64,000 nt of DNA from Haliclona indistincta (Eukaryota; Porifera; Demospongiae; Haplosclerida; Chalinidae): positions 6,691,754 to 6,755,753 of the forward strand of contig OZ024792.1 in assembly GCA_964017065.1 (NCBI GenBank), given 5' to 3'. Of this stretch, positions 56,801 to 64,000 are shown piece by piece (the stretch's first letter is position 1; each line of letters starts with the position of its first letter). The notes under the pieces were generated by a model. That model saw only the letters and a list, made by a program, of their open reading frames with translations. It searched no databases and was not told the origin of the DNA. The position numbers were made by a program, and so were the translations under genes.

Positions 56801-59800
56801 TTCATATTCTTGCATCATGTTACCGTAATTGCAAGTCAGTTGTCAACTTTTTGCGTAGCTTTTCCATCAAGACGCATGCGCATTGACGAAATGTAAATGG
56901 CTTTGTACAGTCAAATGTGCATGCGTAGCCTGTTATGGTTGTGAGCTTGAGACAACGGATTTGCAATCTACGGTATGTTGAAGTGATATTGAGTTCCAGT
57001 CTCATCGTGAGCTACTATGTCAGAATGTAAATCTGTTTGTTAGCTCTACACTAGTGTCTTGGTTACTAGATTTTGGCTTATGTTTTTTTTCAACATATCA
57101 CCTCCCGTTGTACAATCTGTTGAGGTTTTGAACGCTCTTGTGAGGCAAGGTGTTGTTCAAGTGTTAATTTGAGTACTATACAGTTAGACTGCAGTGGTAG
57201 TTGTGTGTGTTCATGTATCGGCTAGTAGGTAGATTGTACTTCACTACAGACTATACTTCCTGCAAATATGAGATGTAGTGCAACAATTTCTGGCATGATA
57301 AAGAACTGCGTAGACATTCCTATTTTGGTAACTTCATTAGTTTCACCACAATAAGTGGCTTTGTATTAGTATACAAGACCATTCTCTTGTGTGTGCACCT
57401 AATAATTCAATTTTAGCAGCTGTGTGCCTAAGTGGGTTATATGTGTATTACCAATATCTATGTATTGACTGTGTATGTGTATAGTTGGTCTATCTTAGCA
57501 CACGTGTGTTTTGGTATTTAAGATGCTGTTACCATTTGGTGTGAGGTGATTTGGACATTAGGTATGTCATAAATGGAGTGTGTGGTGCTAGGAATGTGTT
57601 TGTGTGTGTTCTTGAGCCTCTAAATGGTCTCAGACATTCAGTTGACAGACGGCAATTATGTGTGTGGCTGTTTACTGATTAGGACAATACACACACACAA
57701 CAACAGAAATGTTTTGCTTTTCAAAATGTTGCTTAATTTGACGTCTTCTCTCTCTCTCCCTCCTTCCGGCCCTCTCTCCCCCTCTCTCTCTCCCTCTACC
57801 TCTCCCTCCTCCTCTCTCTTCCCCTCCCCCTTCTCTCTCCCTTCCCTCTCCCTTCCCCTCCCTCTTCCATCCCCCTTCCGTCCCCTTCCCTCCCCCTTCC
57901 CTCCCCCTTCCCTCTCCCTTCCCCTCCCCCTTCCCTCTCTCTCCCCCTCTCCCTGTCTCTCTCAGGGCCTGACGTGTCAGAGCTACTTGCTGAAATAAAA
58001 TCCCTCAAACACCAGCTAAAAGGTAACTAGCATTCCTTATCAATGATATTGCTGTACGGTGGTGCCATATGGTGAAACAAAATTCACTAAATTTAAAATC
58101 CTCAGTTCCCACTGTATGTTAGTGTAGAGTGCCAGTTTGTTGGTGTTAAATTTCAATAGATACCTGAGAAGAATGTCGTGTTTACTTAATGTACGCTGTG
58201 ATTTGTACACTCACCACATGAGTGAGTACATGATATATTCTGATCAGACAGAGGAAGAACAGTATCCTGCTAACAGGGAAATGAGTGGGCAGATGGAGAG
58301 CATTACCATTCCTTCTAGTTCAGCCCACACCTTCGCCTTGGATTCAGTGGTATTGTTTCAGGCATGCAGGAAATATAGGATACATGTAATTTACCAGATT
58401 CAAGTACAGGAAGTGTTTGTTTATTAACTAACTGGGACAGGAAATGTTTTGTTTATTAACTAACTGGGATAGGAAGTGTCTTTGTAACTAGTAGTTTATT
58501 ATCCAGAACAGGAAGTGTCCTTATAACTGGTAGTTATTATCCATGACAGGAAGTGTCCTTATAACTGGTAGTTATTATCCATGACAGGAAGTGTCCTTAT
58601 AACTGGTAGTTATGATCCATAACTGGTGTTTATTAGCCAAGATGGAAGTGTCTTAGTTATGTTTATATCCAGGACAGAAGTTTGTTTATAACTGGTAGTT
58701 ATGTAAGCTGTGCTGGAGTGAGCTAGACCACAGCTAAGCTGTGTTGACCAATTAGGTTGCATAGCTGCAGGTCTCTATAGCGAAATCCTGCCATCTCGTG
58801 ACCTCATAATGGAATCCCACCACACAGTGCAGATGTTGGTTATACTGAATAATTATCCAGTTCTACCAAGGGCGTAGAAATTTATTTTATAGTGCTTGCG
58901 GTTTGCGTCATTTCTGTTTGCTGTTGCTATGGTCTAAAGAAGTTGGACAACGCCTTCAATTAGATCTACACGATTTAAAAGCTTTCGCACCATTACCATA
59001 GCGCCCTTGCTACACTCGGACACATAATTATTATTAATCTTTGCAAAGATTATTAATTTTTGCAGAAACAAGGTGAATGTTAATTTCATGAGAGTTGAAA
59101 GGTCTAATGGTTAGGGGCTTTTACATATGAAATAGAACATCAATATTGCTGTATCGTCACCTAGTTGACTCCTTAGACAGTTGTTGTTGGACAATATCAT
59201 GTCACCTTGAACTTGTTCCCATTTCCCACATCACCTTGTCAGTAGAGTAGTAACAGCAACTGATCTACAAGTACTTGTCTACACTCGATGTTCACATGAT
59301 CTTCAAGTTGCATTATCATGTTCAATTGCACCTTTACCTAAAATTATATATTACCCTTTGTGCTACTTACTGGTTACTATTGGTTTCAAGTTTCTTAGAA
59401 CAGCACGATATTCTCCACGGTAAGAAATGTCAGCAAACCATGCTCACTGTTTGGGATCTGACATCAAGGATGCTTGTTCGGAAGTTGTGGGTTAATTCAT
59501 ACATGTACTCGTGCACATTTTTCTCTGAAAAATTCCACACTGTTCGAACAAATGCAAGATCAACAGTATGACAATTAAAATAGCTTTTCTGTTGGATGCA
59601 TTGTACTGGTTAAATCTCTGCACCGTAGCACCAAAATTTTGCATCATAAATTTTGTGAATGTAGTAAAATTTACAACTCAACAACTATTTATTGGATATT
59701 GCAGACGACAGCAAGTTCTGTCTCTGTGTGTGGAAGAAGGGACTAGCAGCTTGATTGTGATAAATAAGTATGAACATTGCCTAAGGATCGTGCATTGGAG

Positions 59801-60151
59801 CACTTGTGGTATTTGAACAAATCGCTTACATAGTTCCTAGTAAGCTCCAGTATCATACTGGAGAAGGCAATGTTGTGGCTATTGATTTCAGTATCTCCTT
59901 AGCTTCACCATAATAATACAGCATAGTTAGTGTGTGGAATATTACTAAAATGCAATTTAGTACCGCCTTCATTCCAATGCTAGTATTATTATATTTACAG
60001 GTCTTCTTTTCTTCTCACTTCAGATATGAGAGACACCAATCATGAGTTGCAGGAGCAGAATACGGCCTTGAAGTCTTACGTTGATAAGCTGCTTGGTCTC
60101 ATAATTCTTCACAATCCAGACCTGCTGGAATCACAGGGAATTGACAGCTAA
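53882..60151 (+). CDS. Rab11-FIP-like protein with C2 and IPT/TIG domains
   Basis: Exons: 53882-53927, 54060-54095, 54148-54250, 54414-55036, 56192-56392, 57966-58022, 60024-60151 (397 aa, phases close). Residues 10-150 are a C2 domain (VTITVLSGRNLQTK, DHLTFKLRDKDHTVGIVTIPL, WWSLQP). Next is a Ser-rich linker, then an IPT/TIG-like domain (about 220-310; SGISPSEGSVRGNEKVILRG, VVVAGVDC, GTSSINYHFV). The C-terminal 60 residues are a coiled coil ending in LKSYVDKLLGLIILHNPDLLES, like the Rab11-binding domain of class I FIPs. Such proteins recruit Rab11 vesicles. The inserted IPT is unexpected for a FIP. Introns 4, 5 and 6 are long and repeat-bearing. Confidence 0.75.
56118..56180 (+). repeat. CT-rich microsatellite before FIP exon 5
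   Basis: TCTCTC runs lead into CTTTACCTTCCATGCAG, the acceptor of the exon at 56192. A third CT tract at a splice site. Confidence 0.85.
57748..57965 (+). repeat. 220-bp pyrimidine tract before FIP exon 6
   Basis: Almost purely C/T for about 215 bp (TCTC, CCCTTCCCTC-type units), ending in CTCTCAG at the acceptor of the 57-nt exon at 57966. Far longer than a splice site needs. Confidence 0.95.
58428..58700 (+). repeat. minisatellite, about 38-bp unit
   Basis: Tandem units of GACAGGAAGTGTCCTTATAA followed by CTGGTAGTTATTATCCAT repeat about six times inside the FIP intron 58023-60023. The three central units are near-identical and the outer ones are diverged. Confidence 0.85.
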
Positions 60152-60458
60152 TACTGAGATAGTTTTGCTGACCTCAAATCATTAATTTTTTAGCTTCACA
60201 CACTCACAAACGATCATGTGGAGTCTTCAAACAAAATCGTATATTTTTTTGCCGCCATACACGTTACTGTATCATTATAGGTGCTCTCTCTGTTTGTGTA
60301 TAATACATGTTCTATTTCGGGCAGAGGTATGTCGGTGCCCAAACAAGTGACGTCATTTTGAAATTCCCGGGCAAGACATGTTTCCCGCTTTGCAGTTGCT
60401 AATAAAACTCGAGCCAACGCAGTGACAACAGAGCTAATGTGACGGCTGGTACGTCGAC
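60152..60458. other. FIP/STARD5-like intergenic
   Basis: 307 bp between a stop and the next start on the same strand. A minus-strand open stretch here has no coding signature. Probably holds the 3' end of one gene and the promoter of the next. Confidence 0.45.
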
Positions 60459-62219
60459 ATGGTGGACAAATACTCGGCTGCTCTGGAAGCCGCGAGAAAA
60501 ACAATACTAGAAGACGAGGAAAAGGAATGGCGACAAGTGAAGAAATCGGTAGGTCACGCCTCCCTAGCTAGAGTAGGGAACGTTAGCAACCATTTTGATA
60601 TGTCGTTTCTCTTACTACAGAGTGGGATGACTCTCTCGTGTCGTACCATTCCTGATACTACCGTAAAACGGTGAGTAAAATAACTATAGTGGTGCATTTC
60701 TGGAATGTTTTAGAGAATAGTTATAGCTAGTCTATTCAAAATAGTTGTATTTAGCATGTGGCTGCATGATTTTACACGATGTAGTGCATATTAGTGAGAA
60801 TCAGTGAACAGCAATCACATTTGATGGTACACATTGCAGATACAAGGTTGAATCAGTGATCAATGCTACTCCTGCACTGGTCATGCATTACACCACGCCC
60901 GGTCCAGACTCACTTAGAATGCAGTGGGACGGACATGTCAAGGTCAGCCTAGATAATCAATCACGCAATGCAGATAACACCTTGTGTACATCATTAGCCC
61001 ATATTTTTCTTAAGAATGTTGTGCAATTCTAGCATCTTTTGTTATTGCTTTACAGGACATGGAAATTATTGAGCAGCTGGATGACAGCACTACCCTTTTG
61101 CGCACAGTAACTCACAAAGCAGCTAAGGGTTTGGTCGCGTCACGAGAGTTCGTTGACCTGTCTATGAGGGAAGATAGAGACGGAACACTAGTATCAATAG
61201 GTACGCTACAATTTGACAGGTGCTAAAAAGTAATTTTTCCACTTGGACTTCCCCTATACTTGGCAACAATTTCGTAGGTGTTTAGTTCAAAGGTCCCTCA
61301 TGATATTTCTGCCTCTTTGTGTACTTTAGTTGCAGGTTGACAGAGCAGTTTGCTAAAATATGTACAGACCTGGTTTCACCATCACTTCATCATAGATAAA
61401 CACTTACCAAAAATATATTGTGCTACTTGAAATTGATTTTTTTGCACCTGTTTTATGACCTCTTTCTCTACTGTAGGTTGCAGCATTGATTATCCTCACA
61501 CTGGCAGCTCATCTCTAGTCAGAGCTTGGAACTATCCCGCCGCCATTTTCTGTCATCCAGTAGAAGGGTAAGAAAGAAGCATGAACGTGCAAAGCTTACT
61601 GAAATTTGTTGATTTTCTGACTATTGAATTGTTGGAAGCTGTTCAACTGTGTTGTGACATGTGTATGTAGTGACGGAGCATGTTATTGTTGGGCATTGTT
61701 TGTATTTTAGTCTAGGCGTGTACCCAAATGACAATGGATAACGAAATTAAAAGTCAAGAAGTTATGTATCATCAAAGGCTGTATGTAAGAGCATCTAGCA
61801 TATACAAACTGTACCAGTGGGTCTTCTCTAGTGGATTGTGTATAGAGATCAACATCTCAATAGTCTATAGCTTCATACATGTGTGTCAAGTTGTTGTACT
61901 AGACACAAACTGCTATAATTTTAATACTGGCTTTGTTTTCAATGGGCAACCAACTTGTGTATGATGATTTGTGCTGGCTTTGGCAAACATTACAGTGTCA
62001 CTGACTATAGATTGTGGTTGTTAGCAACATGTCTATTTACTCAGACACGAGGACAGGACAAAGTTTGTCTCAATACTCCAGTCTGATCTCAAGGGCAAGC
62101 TACCCACGAAGCTAGTCGAGACAGTAATCCCTACAGTACAGCAACACCTCATCACTGACCTTAAGAAAGCCATCAATGACAGACTAGCTGATCGTAGCAG
62201 CAGCTTGCATCCAACATGA
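60459..62219 (+). CDS. STARD5-like: START-domain lipid transfer protein, STARD5-like
   Basis: Exons 60459-60548, 60621-60670, 60840-60942, 61056-61200, 61477-61567 and 62045-62219 give 217 aa (STARD5 is about 213). The whole protein is one START domain: RYKVESVINATPALVMHY, SLRMQWDGHVKDMEIIEQL, VTHKAAKGLVASREFVDL, SIDYPHTG, then KFVSILQSDLKGKLPTKLVE and the C-terminal helix. The lack of any signal, membrane or PH segment places it in the soluble STARD4/5/6 group, which carries sterols or bile acids. Confidence 0.9.
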
Positions 62220-62437
62220 CATTCACCAGCAGCGCCAGTAAATAGAACAATAAAATTATTGTGTGTCAAAAATCATATTTATTTCAACTTCCTCATTCTT
62301 GTTGTTGTACATCAAGAGATTCTAAACAAGACATTATTATCAGCAAGTTGCATAGTACAAGTGAAATGACTATTAGCGTTCTAACTAGCATGATGAATAA
62401 AAATTCCTCAATAGGTGACCACTATAAATACAGTTGT

Positions 62438-62877
62438 TTAATAAGATACGGTTATCTTAACCATTACGATACCAACTGCTGGGACAGTAACAGTGAAGGC
62501 TTTGTCAGATATACTGATTGGTTTACCAGCAAACAGATCACGAACAGTGAAACTGTCACTCGTGATGCCGAGCTATAGAAAGAGACGCAGAGAATTCAAC
62601 ACACACCAAAATGCATGCTTCATGCGCTTACTCTGACACCCTCAACAGTGAGTGTGATGGGACCATCGTCCTCATTGTCATGGAAGAAGACCACCGCTAG
62701 CTCTTGGTTCACCAGAGGGCGACTCAAGATCATCGTGTTATTGACCTGTGAGACAAGACATCATGTGTGATGACACTAAATCATGGTCACTCTCTCTGTC
62801 AACTGCCTTAGTGTCACTGTCTCCATAACAGTGAAGTACTAGCAGGTTCAGGAGAGCTTCAGATGTTCAAACACTCT

Positions 62878-62951
<74 letters not shown>

Positions 62952-63972
62952 CGTGTGTGTGTTCGTACCACATCAACTAGTGATCCTTGGATTCCCAGTG
63001 GGTCTTGATTCACAGCAATCACTTCACTGCATCACACACACTAAGGGACTCATCATCAAGTGAAGCGCAAGTTACCTGTTTTGTAGAATCTCTACAGACT
63101 CTAATGGAATGTTCCGAAGATCATTTGACATCAGTAGTGGCTATGTGTATGTGAATCAGTAATAACACACTTTGATGAAATACTCACTGCAGCAAAGATG
63201 GACCAGATCCCCATTTGTGCCTTCTGCTGCTCCAAATTTAGTCCACTGTTACCGACAATGATCTGCGGGGAAACAAGAACAATATCATTGACAGAGAGGC
63301 ACCCCAGCAATGCACCATGTCAGGATCGTTCCAATGTCCTGGGCCAGCGTAAGGCTGGAACTGAAGCTGACGTTGTGTGTAGAAGTTAACAATGCCCTCT
63401 ACACTCTTCCAGCTATCCTGTGTGAGCAGAACACGGTGATCACATGAAGGCTGGTCTTGCTTACTTGAATGTCATTATAGTTTCTCCAGAGATTACACGA
63501 CCTGGCAGCAATACCATAATCAATCTGAGAATTCACAGTAAGATAGTCTTAAGCTATGCTATGGATGTCTCACTGTCATTCCAGCACCGTTCCAGTAAGC
63601 AGGCCAACTACACGAGAACACTATAGGCCGGCCTGTGCTGTTGATTGCTTGCGCAACTTTACCATAGCCCATCGGCATTTCAGTAATATTAGCATTACAA
63701 CCATCCATCTTCAACATGTCTATACCCCAGTCTGCAAACGTCTGTGTATAAATGTTTAGCGACATGCAGCACGGCTGGAGATAATGTTTCTTACCTGTAC
63801 ATCCTGTTCAAGATGGTCACCACTGCCAGGATAACCAGCACATGTTTTGCTTCCATAATCTGTATAATACATGTATACATGTATTGAATACATGTATTGA
63901 TCCCATTTCAAAACAGGCTACCCTACACACACCTGTGTATATCCCCATCTTCAGTCCTTTGCTATGAACCTA
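62438..63972 (-). CDS. GLA/NAGA-like: alpha-galactosidase/N-acetylgalactosaminidase (GH27), 5' partial
   Basis: Ten exons are visible on the minus strand; the 5' end lies beyond 64000. Reading inward: VHSKGLKMGIYT (63971-63934), CAGYPGSGDHLEQDVQ (about 63861-63795), TFADWGIDMLKMDGCN (63743-63562; KMDGC holds the catalytic nucleophile Asp), SCNLWRNYNDI (about 63507-63466), QPYAGPGHWNDPDM (63411-63318; WNDPD holds the acid/base Asp), IIVGNSGLNLEQQKAQMGIWS (about 63263-63189), PLLMSNDLRNIP, EVIAVNQDPLGIQG, then two C-terminal beta-sandwich exons (62745-62641, 62572-62438). The penultimate donor must be GTGTCA, 6 bp before a better-looking GTAAGC, to keep frame. Lysosomal removal of terminal alpha-galactose is the family role. 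Confidence 0.93.
62879..62962 (+). repeat. (GT)n microsatellite
   Basis: About 40 GT units with a few GC interruptions near the end, in an intron of the GH27 gene. Confidence 0.97.
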
Positions 63973-64000
63973 CAAGAACACAAGCTCAGTAGAAGCTTCA

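Noticed and set aside
57796..58008. Arg/Glu/Gly-rich minus-strand protein
   Set aside because: It is the translation of the CT-rich repeat on the opposite strand.
62863..63063. Val/Cys repeat protein
   Set aside because: Translation of the (GT)n microsatellite within a GH27 intron.
1..64000. CRISPR arrays, bacterial operons or tRNA genes
   Set aside because: No regularly spaced palindromic repeats, no polycistronic bacterial-type layout, and no convincing tRNA A/B boxes with cloverleaf potential were seen. Introns with GT/AG ends are pervasive.

Overview
The window looks like animal nuclear DNA, most likely from a sponge (demosponge-like). Genes are densely packed and intron-rich, many introns are only about 50-60 bp with GT/AG ends, and the gene set is metazoan (HMG-CoA reductase, CERT, GRAMD2-like, RPL17, LARP6, Rab11-FIP, STARD5-like, GH27). 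All gene models were spliced by hand from the sequence. Models called complete close in frame with lengths divisible by three. Species assignment is inference.

Region 1 (1-23.3 kb) is a young, partly decayed tandem array. Its main unit encodes a secreted protein whose N-terminal two thirds has the full ectodomain order of an Eph receptor: ligand-binding domain, Sushi-like module, cysteine-rich GCC2/GCC3 module, FN3, FN3. The transmembrane, kinase and SAM part is replaced by two CUB domains. There are two intact copies (7978-10909, 13459-16501), the 3' end of another (1-893), one pseudogene (19778-22696), and several orphan CUB exon fragments. A CCDC122-like coiled-coil gene is co-amplified (two intact copies, one nonsense copy, one remnant). 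A TSP1-domain secreted protein, a Ty3/gypsy-like fragment, and a TTAA-flanked MITE nested in a LINE fragment are embedded in the array.

Region 2 (23.4-33.4 kb) holds HMG-CoA reductase (minus) and ceramide transfer protein CERT (plus), head to head across a 437-bp intergenic region with a TATA-like box and two CACGTG E-boxes.

Region 3 (33.4-41.1 kb) has an intronless secreted beta-helix protein, a single-pass Ig/FN3 receptor with a tyrosine-rich tail, two decayed partial copies of that receptor, and a small acidic protein.

Region 4 (41.3-64 kb) has a GRAMD2-like ER-anchored protein, RPL17, a nucleoplasmin-type FKBP, nicotinamide riboside kinase, LARP6, a Rab11-FIP-like protein with an inserted IPT/TIG domain, a STARD5-like START protein, and a GH27 alpha-galactosidase that runs off the right edge. 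Lipid and sterol handling is over-represented (HMGCR, CERT, GRAMD2-like, STARD5-like, GH27), which may be chance.
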